Program-made: the position numbers and the translations under genes | DNA from: Paenibacillus sp. FSL R5-0345 | GTDB taxonomy: Bacteria; Bacillota; Bacilli; Paenibacillales; Paenibacillaceae | Assembly (NCBI RefSeq): GCF_000758585.1 | Contig: NZ_CP009281.1 | Span: 5,208,001 to 5,272,000, forward strand | Direction of reading: 5' to 3' | Length of the DNA: 64,000 nucleotides | The notes under the pieces: generated by a model | Database searches by the model: none | Told to the model about the DNA's origin: nothing | What the model saw: the letters and a program-made list of their open reading frames with translations, nothing else | Shown: in pieces, positions 50,412 to 59,275 of the stretch | Layout of the letters: every line of letters begins with the position of its first letter | How positions within the stretch are numbered: position 1 is the stretch's first letter

Positions 50412-51251
50412 TTGTTTTACCAATCAATGAACCATATTGTTTTGTACACAGTTGCATTAGTAGTGATATTAGTATGGATTGGCGCTCGTCGTAATCCCAT
50501 CATGGCATTAGTTGAAATTGGGAGAGAGATGCTGCGATCCTATAAGTTTTTGCTACTGATGGCAGGAATGTTTGGTGTACTGGTCTTGAATAAATATGAA
50601 CTGCAAATTGAAGAAAAAATGCATCTTGCCTCAGATTATACATCCTTTGTATTTGGATTAGAGGGGCATTTTGTCCAAGCTGTTCAGGATATATTCTATA
50701 GTCCATGGCTAACGCCTATCATAGTTTTCTTCTACATTTTCATGCTTCAATCTGTACTAGCAGCTTCTCTAGGTGTTTATCTGTTAGATAAGAACCGTGT
50801 GATGCTGTACGCAACCTGCTATGCTATTATCATTAACTATGCCGTAGCGATTCCATTCTACCTATATTTCCCTGTAAATGAGGTATGGTCCTATGTACCT
50901 GCAGGTGTTAGGTTTACTATGCTGGATGTATTTCCGAAGTTTGAGCAAGAGTACCGCCCTCTATCCGGTCTCAACAACTGCTTCCCGAGTCTACATACGT
51001 CCATTTCCGTTACAATGGCACTACTGGCATTCCGTTCAGGGAACCGCCGCTGGATGGTCATTACGAGTATTTCCGCAGTCGTAATCGTCTTTGGTATTTT
51101 CTATCTGGGCATTCATTGGCTTACAGATATGATAGGCGGCACTCTGCTAGCAGTCTTGGCTTCTACAGTTGGTGTTCAGCTTGCCAAATTGACTTTACGG
51201 GGACGTGAAGAATCGCTCACAGTTCGCAGCCGAATAACGGATATGCGTTAA
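50412..51251 (+). CDS. PAP2-type phosphatase / inositolphosphotransferase-like membrane protein
   Basis: 279 residues, about six helices. The PAP2 motifs are visible: PLSGLNNCFPSLHTSISVTM (motif 2, with SLHTS) and FYLGIHWLTDMIGGTLLAVL (motif 3, HWLTD). The AUR1-like arrangement suggests a lipid phosphate or phosphoinositol transferase role. The start is TTG (50412) 11 nt after AAGGAGG. It is convergent with yajC across a bidirectional terminator. Confidence 0.85.
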   Translation: MFYQSMNHIVLYTVALVVILVWIGARRNPIMALVEIGREMLRSYKFLLLMAGMFGVLVLNKYELQIEEKMHLASDYTSFVFGLEGHFVQAVQDIFYSPWLTPIIVFFYIFMLQSVLAASLGVYLLDKNRVMLYATCYAIIINYAVAIPFYLYFPVNEVWSYVPAGVRFTMLDVFPKFEQEYRPLSGLNNCFPSLHTSISVTMALLAFRSGNRRWMVITSISAVVIVFGIFYLGIHWLTDMIGGTLLAVLASTVGVQLAKLTLRGREESLTVRSRITDMR

Positions 51252-51282
51252 ACGAATAGATCACTATGAAAAATGAAAGTCA

Positions 51283-51321
51283 AAAAAGCGGTGTCCCTCT
51301 TAAAGAGAGACACCGCTTTTT
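51283..51321. terminator. Bidirectional terminator between the PAP2 gene and yajC
   Basis: AAAAAGCGGTGTC and GACACCGCTTTTT form the stem, with CCTCTT/AAGAG inside, and T runs on both strands. Confidence 0.85.
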
Positions 51322-51342
51322 ATGTAGTTAATACAGATAAAA

Positions 51343-51651
51343 CTATACTTTCTCCTCCACATCCGTCGCAACGGAGTGACTAATGGAACCGCGATCAAAG
51401 GTCAGTTTAGTTACATCATTAACCCGTAGAACCACGATATCATCGGAGATTTCCATGATCGTACCGTGAAGACCACCAATTGTGACGATCTTGTCGCCCT
51501 TTTTCAAAGCCTTTAACATCGCATTACGAGTTTTGGTCTTCTTTTGTTGCGGACGAATCAGCAAGAAGTAGAATACTACAAACATAAGTACAAATGGACC
51601 TACAAGACCTAGTATACTACCTCCACCTGTTGCTGCTGCATATTGAAACAT
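51343..51651 (-). CDS. yajC: Preprotein translocase subunit YajC
   Basis: A 102-residue protein with one helix (GLVGPFVLMFVVFYFLLIRP), then QQKKTKTRNAMLKALKKGDK and VTIGGLHGTIMEISDDIVVL. The ATG at 51651 follows AGGGGGGAG; a TTG six codons upstream is open within that site. It is the last gene of the ruvC-...-yajC operon and works with SecDF. Confidence 0.93.
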   Translation of the reverse strand: MFQYAAATGGGSILGLVGPFVLMFVVFYFLLIRPQQKKTKTRNAMLKALKKGDKIVTIGGLHGTIMEISDDIVVLRVNDVTKLTFDRGSISHSVATDVEEKV

Positions 51652-51694
51652 ATTTCTCCCCCCTTTCAAAGTACATTAAGGCATTAAATTCAAC

Positions 51695-52831
51695 CTAGAA
51701 GCCTTTAAGATTATCATATAATCCGTATTTTGCGAAAAACTCATCGCGAAAATCAAGCAGCCGATCTTCCTTGATGGCTTCACGTACTTTACGCATCAAA
51801 TCCAACAGGAAGTGTAAGTTATGGTATGTCGTCAATCGAAGTCCGAAGGTTTCATCGGCTTTGATTAGATGGCGCAAATAAGCGCGGGAATAATTCCGGC
51901 ATGTGTAGCAATTGCACTCCGGATCAAGCGGCCCAAAATCGCGGGCATACTTTGCGTTGCGTACAACGAGTCTTCCCTGACTGGTCATCGTTGTTCCATT
52001 TCGAGCAATACGAGTAGGCAGAACACAGTCAAACATGTCCACTCCCCGGATTGATCCTTCCAGCAGTGCATCCGGTGAACCAACGCCCATTAGATAGCGA
52101 GGTTTTCCTTGTGGCAGCAGGGGAACTGTATAATCCAGCACTTCATACATTAGCTGCTTGGACTCTCCGACGCTGAGCCCCCCAATAGCATACCCCGGGA
52201 AATCCATGGAAGTCAAATCAGCCGCACTCTGACGGCGAAGATCCTCATACATACCACCTTGCACGATAGCGAATAGACCTTGATCATTCGGACGAGCATG
52301 ACTTTTCAGGCAACGTTCCGCCCAGCGTGTTGTACGCTCCAGTGATTTTTTCACGTAATCATATTCAGCTGGGAATGGTGGACACTCATCGAATGCCATC
52401 ATGATATCAGAGCCAAGTGCGTTTTGAACCTCCATAGCTACTTCAGGAGACAAGAACTTCTTGTCCCCATTTAGATGAGAACGGAAATGAACGCCTTCTT
52501 CTGTGATCTTGCGCATGTCACTGAGCGAGAATACTTGAAACCCGCCGCTATCCGTCAGAATAGGACGGTCCCAGTTCATGAACTTGTGCAGTCCGCCTGC
52601 TTCACGAACGATATCATGTCCCGGTCTCAGGAATAGATGGTACGTATTACTCAAAATAATATGAGCATCCATTTCTTTCAGTTCTTCAGGACTCATTGTC
52701 TTGACTGTGGCTTGTGTGCCGACTGGCATAAATGCAGGTGTCTCAATCACACCATGTGGAGTGTGGACTCTTCCAAGTCTTGCTCCGGATTGTTTGCACG
52801 TTTTGATGTGCTCATAAGTAATTGCTGCCAT
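51695..52831 (-). CDS. tgt: tRNA-guanine transglycosylase
   Basis: A 378-residue TIM-barrel enzyme that inserts preQ1 at position 34 of GUN tRNAs. The active-site Asp is in RPILTDSGGFQVFSLSD, the second catalytic Asp in VDMFDCVLPTRIARNG. The zinc site is PECNCYTCRNYSRAYLRHLI. The length is normal. It lies 21 nt after queA. Confidence 0.96.
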   Translation of the reverse strand: MAAITYEHIKTCKQSGARLGRVHTPHGVIETPAFMPVGTQATVKTMSPEELKEMDAHIILSNTYHLFLRPGHDIVREAGGLHKFMNWDRPILTDSGGFQVFSLSDMRKITEEGVHFRSHLNGDKKFLSPEVAMEVQNALGSDIMMAFDECPPFPAEYDYVKKSLERTTRWAERCLKSHARPNDQGLFAIVQGGMYEDLRRQSAADLTSMDFPGYAIGGLSVGESKQLMYEVLDYTVPLLPQGKPRYLMGVGSPDALLEGSIRGVDMFDCVLPTRIARNGTTMTSQGRLVVRNAKYARDFGPLDPECNCYTCRNYSRAYLRHLIKADETFGLRLTTYHNLHFLLDLMRKVREAIKEDRLLDFRDEFFAKYGLYDNLKGF

Positions 52832-52852
52832 AAGTTAACCCATCCTCTTACC

Positions 52853-53881
52853 TTAGTAAATAAACATTGCATCTCCAAAGCTAAAAAACCGGTACTTCTG
52901 ATTTATCGCTTCTTCATAAGCAGCTAAAATATGTTCCCGACCTGCCAAAGCACTAACCAACATTACCAAAGTTGACTTTGGCAAATGAAAATTAGTAATT
53001 AACGCATTGACTACACTAAACTTATATCCCGGATAGATGAAAATATCCGTCCAACCACTACATTCAACAAGCGGACCGCCTTCACATTGTCTTCCTACCG
53101 TCTCAAGTGTCCGACAAGAAGTCGTTCCAACTGCAATAATGCGGCCCCCTTGTTCCTTGGTAGCATTTATAGTGTCTGCTGTTTCTTGAGACATTACAAA
53201 ATACTCTGAATGCATAACATGCTCTTCAACCTTCTCAACAGACATTGGACGGAACGTACCGAGACCCACATGAAGTGTGATATAAGCGATATTTACACCC
53301 TTTGCCTCAATCTGTTCCAACAGTTCTTTGGTAAAATGAAGCCCTGCTGTAGGAGCAGCTGCCGATCCCTCATGCTTAGCATAAACGGTCTGATATCGTT
53401 CACGATCATCCAGTGTTTCCTTAATATAAGGAGGCAGTGGCATCGTTCCCAGCCTGTCCAAAATCTCTTGGAAAATACCCTGATAAATGAAGCGAAGCGT
53501 TCGGCCGCCCATATCAGCCTCGTCCTCGATAACAGCACGAAGCTCATCACTAAAGATGATAACCGCTCCTGTCTTAAGCTTCTTACCCGGCTTAACAAGC
53601 GCTTCCCATCGATCGTCTCCCAAATTCTTTAGAAGAAGCACTTCAGCCTTAGCTCCCGTATCTTCTTTAACCCCAAACAATCTGGCAGGAATGACTCTCG
53701 TATCATTCAGAACGAGCGTATCTCCCGGTTGAAAATAATTAATAATATCGGTAAAATGCCGGTGAGCCAGCGCCCCATCCTCCTTATTTACTAGGAGTAG
53801 TCTAGAAGAGCTACGGTCAGAGAGTGGTGTCTGGGCAATTAATTCTTCCGGCAAATGAAAATCATATGCGTCTACATTCAT
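52853..53881 (-). CDS. queA: S-adenosylmethionine:tRNA ribosyltransferase-isomerase
   Basis: A 342-residue enzyme making epoxyqueuosine from preQ1 in tRNA. It has DFHLPEELIAQTPLSDRSSS, LVLNDTRVIPARLFGVKED, the family core SAAAPTAGLHFTKELLEQIE and LHVGLGTFRPMSVEKVEEH. The start ATG has only a weak ribosome site; translation may be coupled to the spoIID-like gene 9 nt upstream. Confidence 0.95.
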   Translation of the reverse strand: MNVDAYDFHLPEELIAQTPLSDRSSSRLLLVNKEDGALAHRHFTDIINYFQPGDTLVLNDTRVIPARLFGVKEDTGAKAEVLLLKNLGDDRWEALVKPGKKLKTGAVIIFSDELRAVIEDEADMGGRTLRFIYQGIFQEILDRLGTMPLPPYIKETLDDRERYQTVYAKHEGSAAAPTAGLHFTKELLEQIEAKGVNIAYITLHVGLGTFRPMSVEKVEEHVMHSEYFVMSQETADTINATKEQGGRIIAVGTTSCRTLETVGRQCEGGPLVECSGWTDIFIYPGYKFSVVNALITNFHLPKSTLVMLVSALAGREHILAAYEEAINQKYRFFSFGDAMFIY

Positions 53882-53890
53882 GGTCTGTCT

Positions 53891-55993
53891 TCATTCCTTA
53901 ACTATAGTAACGTTCTGATAATAGTGTTGCAATATCTGCTTGTAATCATACCCGCTGTCAGCCATGCCTTTTACGCCCCATTGTGACATGCCTAGACCAT
54001 GACCGTATCCTTGGCCAATGAATAGAAAGCCCGAACTGTTAGTAATCGCTCTGGCTGATGAATCCCCGCCCATCACTACAGTTCCACTGCCGTTTACATT
54101 AACCTTACCTGATGCAGAGAGTACACCTGCGCTCTGTGAACTTCCAATCGTGCTAGTAGTACCGTCAGCGCCTAATACAGTATAACTTCCGGCTGGTACA
54201 ATATCAAACAATGTACTTGGCAATCCATTAAACGCAGAACGGAACATATCAGGATATTTCACATCCAGAGACTGACCATTTGCTTTCACCTGAATCGCTC
54301 TTCCAGAAGGACCGCGCTGAGTAACCTGCAAATTAAGAATGCTGGAAGGGAGCGTGCTGGTTGTTTTACCCTGCAAGCTTTTTAGAAGGTCGGCAGAGGT
54401 ATATGGCCCTTTGATCCAGCTATAGCTGCCGGACTCATAAACTTTATCCAGAACAACTGCATTCTCGCCTGGATTCAACTTACCTACCGCACTTACACTA
54501 CTTTCAACAGCAGGAAGGGGTCGTACATTGACATCTTTAGTGGTAGCTGTCGCGATGTCCAGTCCCGCTGCAGTTTTATTCCCTGTCAATTTAATGTTAT
54601 CCTCACGTGCGTATCCTGAGGTGCCATTAGCGAGCAGTAAATAATACCACTTCTTAGCGGTCGCGGTAGCTGCGACATCCTCTTTGCTGGGAACACTGGC
54701 GAATGCATCTCCACCATTGCCCCATACCTCCGATGGATCAGCTGTTACACCGCCACTGTTCGAGGAGAACACAGCCTCCACAACTTTGCCACCACTCATC
54801 AACACTTCACCAGCAGTAGCATCCACAGCCTTAATAATGACAGGAGCCTCTGATCCAATTCCGTTATATACCTGACTCAATGTAGAATCTACTACATTCG
54901 CTACATCAAAACGGTTGCCTTGCGCCATTGCATAGCTTCGGGCGGCGACAGCCTGAGCCTTTAGAGCTTCATCCGGCCAGCTGGAGGAAACCTCTCCTCC
55001 AACCACTGCGTACAAATATTGTTCCAGTGGCACTTCATTGATAACCGCTAGAGAGCCTCTCAAATTACTTAGCTCCATATTTCCACGGTAGGTACGCTTG
55101 GATCTTTCTTCGAGCTGAATTCCAGCCTCATTGCCAACTGCCAAAAACTTAGCATCATTTCCGGAAACCATATAATGATTAGCCTGTATTTCATTGCTAA
55201 AATCAAGCCCAGCATCTACACGCAACATTAACCCGGGTGAAGTCGCAGCAGATCCAGCCAGCTGCGGCAATGCTGCAGACACTGCAGTCTGAACAGCAGC
55301 CAAATCTTTATCGTTCGCAGCTTCGCCAACCCATACTTCATACTGAGCGCTGCCATCACTTCCCGACAATAACACCTTCCATGCATCAAAACCAGCAGCT
55401 GTAATACTACTCAGAGCACTATCAGCTTCTTGTTCCGAAGAATAGCGACCCGCCGATAAATGCTTATCGCCTTTCACTGCAGGGGTTTGATCAGCAGGAA
55501 TACCGAGCCCTGCCTTTACTACACGGGCAAGCCCATCCTTGGCAGCAGCTTCACTGGCATAGACCCCTGTATACAACTGGTACACATTGGTTCCATTTCT
55601 AGAAATCATAAAAATCTGAGGCTTATCAGAAGTAGACTGAAGCTTTTTAGCCGCATCAGCAGCTGTTTTCCAGCTTGAAGTCTCCATTACCTTCACTCTA
55701 TAACCATCCACACTAACACGAATTCTGCTCTGCGCAGGCACCGATAACAAAGGAGCGCTCCCTGGTTGGTTTGACATCAAAGTAAAGCTTTGTGTTGATT
55801 GCATAGTTACTACTGGCACGGTAGATTTATATTTACTACCAATATCGGCATAAAGGGCAACTCGTATCGTACTATTAGAATCGGCATGACTGGCACCCGC
55901 AGGGATCAAGAGACTTCCCACAGCAATTGCAGCTGCTAGCAATCCTTTGCTTAGTGGAGCTATACCTCTCCATTTCATCTTCGTATGCTTCAT
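53891..55993 (-). CDS. SpoIID/LytB-domain secreted protein with SPOR-like repeats
   Basis: 700 residues with a signal peptide (MKHTKMKWRGIAPLSKGLLA, cleaved after GASHA). SPOR-like segments appear around 105-160 and 175-230 (KPQIFMISRNGTNVYQLYTG and SAQYEVWVGEAANDKDLAA). From about 295 the SpoIID/LytB domain follows: EVPLEQYLYAVVGGEVSSSW, DEALKAQAVAARSYAMAQGN and, near the end, IGQGYGHGLGMSQWGVKGM. An SH3-like insertion of about 80 residues (around 440-530) splits it. It may cut or bind peptidoglycan. It lies in the ruv-queA-tgt operon. Confidence 0.88.
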   Translation of the reverse strand: MKHTKMKWRGIAPLSKGLLAAAIAVGSLLIPAGASHADSNSTIRVALYADIGSKYKSTVPVVTMQSTQSFTLMSNQPGSAPLLSVPAQSRIRVSVDGYRVKVMETSSWKTAADAAKKLQSTSDKPQIFMISRNGTNVYQLYTGVYASEAAAKDGLARVVKAGLGIPADQTPAVKGDKHLSAGRYSSEQEADSALSSITAAGFDAWKVLLSGSDGSAQYEVWVGEAANDKDLAAVQTAVSAALPQLAGSAATSPGLMLRVDAGLDFSNEIQANHYMVSGNDAKFLAVGNEAGIQLEERSKRTYRGNMELSNLRGSLAVINEVPLEQYLYAVVGGEVSSSWPDEALKAQAVAARSYAMAQGNRFDVANVVDSTLSQVYNGIGSEAPVIIKAVDATAGEVLMSGGKVVEAVFSSNSGGVTADPSEVWGNGGDAFASVPSKEDVAATATAKKWYYLLLANGTSGYAREDNIKLTGNKTAAGLDIATATTKDVNVRPLPAVESSVSAVGKLNPGENAVVLDKVYESGSYSWIKGPYTSADLLKSLQGKTTSTLPSSILNLQVTQRGPSGRAIQVKANGQSLDVKYPDMFRSAFNGLPSTLFDIVPAGSYTVLGADGTTSTIGSSQSAGVLSASGKVNVNGSGTVVMGGDSSARAITNSSGFLFIGQGYGHGLGMSQWGVKGMADSGYDYKQILQHYYQNVTIVKE

Positions 55994-56025
55994 CCAGCAT
56001 CCTCCTTTTGAATGTAGTTACTGAC

Positions 56026-57033
56026 TCAGTGCTGCTCCGGAGGGAGCGGAAGGCCTAAGTGATGATAAGCGGCCGGGGTTACAATTCTTCCACGAGGACT
56101 CCGCTGCAAGAATCCGATCTGCAGCAGGTAAGGCTCATAAACGTCCTCAATCGTCTGACTTTCCTCACCAATTGTGGCAGCAATCGTATCCAGCCCTACA
56201 GGACCGCCACGAAAGCTTGAAATCATTGCTCTTAACATCTTGTGATCGATGCTATCCAACCCGCGTGGGTCTACTTGTAGCATCCTCAGGGCTTCCCCAG
56301 AAATCTCAGGGGTTATAATCCCGTCTCCGCGCACTTGAGCAAAATCACGAACCCGCTTCAATAGTCGGTTCGCAATCCGCGGCGTTCCCCGGGAACGAAG
56401 CGCTATCTCTTCCGCCGCATCACCGATAATCTCAATCCCTAAAAGATCTGCATTTCGAGCCACAATGTAGCTCAGCTCATCTATCGTATAGTACTCCAAG
56501 CGGCTGACCACTCCGAAGCGATCACGCAGTGGCGCTGACAATAGCCCGGCACGGGTGGTAGCACCTATAAGTGTGAAAGGCGGCAGATCCAATCGTACCG
56601 AACGGGCACTTGGTCCTTTGCCGATCATGATATCCAGCGCGAAGTCTTCCATCGCCGGATACATAACCTCCTCCACCGTCCGGTGCAAGCGGTGAATTTC
56701 ATCGATGAACAGCACATCGCCTTCCTGCAGGTTCGTCAGCAGGGCGGCTAGATCTCCCGGCCGCTCTATAGCAGGACCGGACGTGGTTCGTAAATTCACA
56801 CCCAGCTCATTGGCGATAATGTTCGCGAGTGTTGTTTTACCGAGACCTGGAGGCCCGTAAAGCAGCACATGATCCAGCGCTTCACTTCTCATTTTGGCCG
56901 CTTCGATATATATTTTCAGGTTTTCTTTTACCTGATTCTGTCCGATATATTCTCCCAGATAACGAGGGCGTAAGCTTAATTCTACCGCCTGCTCGTCCAT
57001 CATCAAATTTGCGGATATGATCCGGTCATCCAT
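56026..57033 (-). CDS. ruvB: Holliday junction branch-migration ATPase RuvB
   Basis: A 335-residue AAA+ motor. Walker A is VLLYGPPGLGKTTLANIIA, Walker B is VLFIDEIHRLHRTVEEVMYP, and the sensor is TLIGATTRAGLLSAPLRDRF. The C-terminal winged helix follows (GLDTIAATIGEESQTIEDVY). The ATG has AAAGGGAG. It follows ruvA by 35 nt. Confidence 0.97.
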   Translation of the reverse strand: MDDRIISANLMMDEQAVELSLRPRYLGEYIGQNQVKENLKIYIEAAKMRSEALDHVLLYGPPGLGKTTLANIIANELGVNLRTTSGPAIERPGDLAALLTNLQEGDVLFIDEIHRLHRTVEEVMYPAMEDFALDIMIGKGPSARSVRLDLPPFTLIGATTRAGLLSAPLRDRFGVVSRLEYYTIDELSYIVARNADLLGIEIIGDAAEEIALRSRGTPRIANRLLKRVRDFAQVRGDGIITPEISGEALRMLQVDPRGLDSIDHKMLRAMISSFRGGPVGLDTIAATIGEESQTIEDVYEPYLLQIGFLQRSPRGRIVTPAAYHHLGLPLPPEQH

Positions 57034-57068
57034 TCCTATCGCTCCCTTTCTTCAGGATGTGTTCGGCT

Positions 57069-57686
57069 TTATTTAGCAATGTATAACAGCCCCAGTGCCT
57101 TCTTCATTAACACATCTACAGTCCCTGTCTCTGCTCCCTCTTTCTTCATAGCGAGCCACACGCGATCCAATTCACTTTCGGTATAACCCAATCCTTTAAG
57201 AGCATCTCTAGCTTCTTGCCAAGCTAACCCATCCGCCCTTTCTTCCATCGGCACTGCAAATAATCCCGTTTGCATCGAGGCCATACTGAGTCCGTCCAGC
57301 TTATCCTTCAAATCTAGAATCATCCGCTGCGCCGTTTTTTTGCCAATGCCCGGCAGTTTCGTTAGGAAGGTGATATTCTCTTGGTAAATTGCCGAAATCA
57401 ACTGATCTGGAGTTCCACCTGTCAGTATTCCGAGTGCAACCTTCGGACCGATCCCAGATACCTCTATCAACTTGCGGAACAATCTTTGCTCCTCCCGTGT
57501 CGGGAACCCGAACAGCAGCGTAGCATCCTCACGTGTTTGATAGTGAATATAGATCGTTACAGGCCCTTCTACTTTAGCGAAAGTATAAGGGTTCGGGCAG
57601 AACACCCGATAGCCTACTCCTTGTACATCCAGCACCACATATTCTGACTCCAAATGAACGACGGGTCCTCTTAAGAAATCTATCAT
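57069..57686 (-). CDS. ruvA: Holliday junction recognition protein RuvA
   Basis: A 205-residue tetramer-forming DNA-binding protein. The OB fold is at the N-terminus (MIDFLRGPVVHLESEYVVLD), then the helix-hairpin-helix segment (FRKLIEVSGIGPKVALGILT and LTKLPGIGKKTAQRMILDLK), and the C-terminal RuvB-binding domain (WQEARDALKGLGYTESELDR). It overlaps ruvC by 4 nt (ATGA). Confidence 0.96.
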   Translation of the reverse strand: MIDFLRGPVVHLESEYVVLDVQGVGYRVFCPNPYTFAKVEGPVTIYIHYQTREDATLLFGFPTREEQRLFRKLIEVSGIGPKVALGILTGGTPDQLISAIYQENITFLTKLPGIGKKTAQRMILDLKDKLDGLSMASMQTGLFAVPMEERADGLAWQEARDALKGLGYTESELDRVWLAMKKEGAETGTVDVLMKKALGLLYIAK

Positions 57687-58186
57687 TTTCGCAATACCTC
57701 ATTTAATTTAGAATTAAGACTGCTCGAATGGGCATGACATACCGCTACCGCAAGTGCATCCGCTACATCATCCGGTTTAGGGATCGCCGATAATTTCAAC
57801 AACAGCTTCACCATTTCCTGTACCTGCCGCTTCTCTGCCTTACCATAACCAACAACAGCCTGCTTCACCATCATCGGTGTATATTCCGAGACGGGTAGGC
57901 CGCGCTGTACAGCAGCTAATATCGTTACTCCGCGGGCCTGTGCTACTGGTAATGCTGTTGTAACATTACGTGCGAAGAACAACTTCTCTATCGCTACAGC
58001 ATCAGGTTTATATTTATCAATGAGCTGACCCATGCCTTCATAGACATGCAGCAAACGTTCTTCCTCAGGCGTATGAGCCTCAGTCTGGATACAACCATAT
58101 TGGACCGGAGTCAACTTATGACCTTCCTTATCTACAAAGCCAAAACCGACAATCGCCAGCCCTGGATCAATTCCCAAAATGCGCAA
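57683..58186 (-). CDS. ruvC: Holliday junction endonuclease RuvC
   Basis: A 167-residue RNase-H-fold resolvase. Catalytic Asp in MRILGIDPGLAIVGFG, Glu in VAIEKLFFARNVTTALPVAQ, and the C-terminal acidic pair in KPDDVADALAVAVCHAH. The start is TTG (58184-58186) with GAGGAGAGA. B. subtilis lacks RuvC (it uses RecU), so this gene marks the lineage as different. Confidence 0.94.
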   Translation of the reverse strand: MRILGIDPGLAIVGFGFVDKEGHKLTPVQYGCIQTEAHTPEEERLLHVYEGMGQLIDKYKPDAVAIEKLFFARNVTTALPVAQARGVTILAAVQRGLPVSEYTPMMVKQAVVGYGKAEKRQVQEMVKLLLKLSAIPKPDDVADALAVAVCHAHSSSLNSKLNEVLRK

Positions 58187-58377
58187 GCACGATCTCTCCT
58201 CTATAACAGGCAGTTTATTCCACCGTTTTCATCCATTACTCCGCAATGAAGCGAACATATGTATTCCTTCAAACCATTATAGCAAAAATACCCCTTCCGG
58301 GAGAAAAAAAGTTTACCCTTTGATGCGAAATGACAACTTTAGGCCTACAATGGGAACTTTACACTTTCTTATATTTG

Positions 58378-58427
58378 CAAAAAAAAGCTGCCCTATAGCC
58401 ATTAATAATGACTTTAGGACAGCTCGT
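58378..58427 (-). terminator. Intrinsic terminator of bofC
   Basis: On the minus strand AGCTGTCCTAAAGTCATT pairs with AATGGCTATAGGGCAGCT and is followed by TTTTTTTT. Confidence 0.85.
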
Positions 58428-58439
58428 ATGCTTTTAATG

Positions 58440-59159
58440 CTATTGCTTGTTCTGCATGACATGTTCGGCAGCCTCACGCGCATAGTCACTGAAGGTGGAC
58501 AACACGCTGTTGTACTCCTCTATATCCTGCACACGAATGCCTTCATGAAGCTCTTTCCACATATTTTCCGGTAAAGAGGACTTTAAGGAACCCATATCCA
58601 TTTGAAAAAAAGTCTTCAAAACCTTTTCCTGCACCGGGGGTCCTTTAAATAATTTCAAATTTCCAAAAGCATCGACACCGATGTAGGCTTCTTTTTTCGT
58701 AAGGGTCGAGAGATCATTCACTTTTTGTTCCAGCCACAAATCTCCCTCGCTGCTGATCCAACCGTTCCAAGCAGGGTGTTCGTTAATAATTTTCTTAAGC
58801 TGAAGCGGGTTCTTTACACCCGGCAATGTCTGAATTTCTTCCCCGGATACATACGATATTTTTAAATGAACGGTTCTGCTGAGTCCGCTTTGAGTGATTG
58901 TCTGCAACAGTTGTTCGTTATTTAAAGCAGCCTTCTCTTTCTCCTCACCGCTGTCCACGCCTACTTTAAACACAGCTGCGGCCAATTCACTTTCAGTACT
59001 ATCCGCCAAGCTAGAATTCGTCAGCAGCCCACTGATTTCCTCAGGCACCTGCATACTGCGCCAAGCTAGTAAAGTAAAAGCCACACAAGCTGCTCCTACC
59101 CAAAGCGCTTTTTTCCAACGTCTCCATCGCTGCCAAAGTTGTTTTTTTATGCGCGACAC
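58440..59159 (-). CDS. bofC: BofC-like forespore signalling regulator
   Basis: A 239-residue protein starting (GTG)SRIKKQLWQRWRRWKKA. A single helix (LWVGAACVAFTLLAWRSM) is followed by an extracytoplasmic part with the BofC-type segment LKISYVSGEEIQTLPGVKN and YIGVDAFGNLKLFKGPP. BofC restrains SpoIVB signalling to pro-sigma-K in B. subtilis, and lies next to ruvA there. The GTG at 59159 follows AAGGGA; the ATG at 59210 has no ribosome site. Confidence 0.85.
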   Translation of the reverse strand: MSRIKKQLWQRWRRWKKALWVGAACVAFTLLAWRSMQVPEEISGLLTNSSLADSTESELAAAVFKVGVDSGEEKEKAALNNEQLLQTITQSGLSRTVHLKISYVSGEEIQTLPGVKNPLQLKKIINEHPAWNGWISSEGDLWLEQKVNDLSTLTKKEAYIGVDAFGNLKLFKGPPVQEKVLKTFFQMDMGSLKSSLPENMWKELHEGIRVQDIEEYNSVLSTFSDYAREAAEHVMQNKQ

Positions 59160-59275
59160 GTTAATCCCTTCATTCTGGTTTTTCCCTATTGTGACCTGAG
59201 AAGGGATCATTTATGCGCTTTTCTGTGAATAATCGATATTTTATTACAATTACAAGGTTGACCTTACAGTATAGT

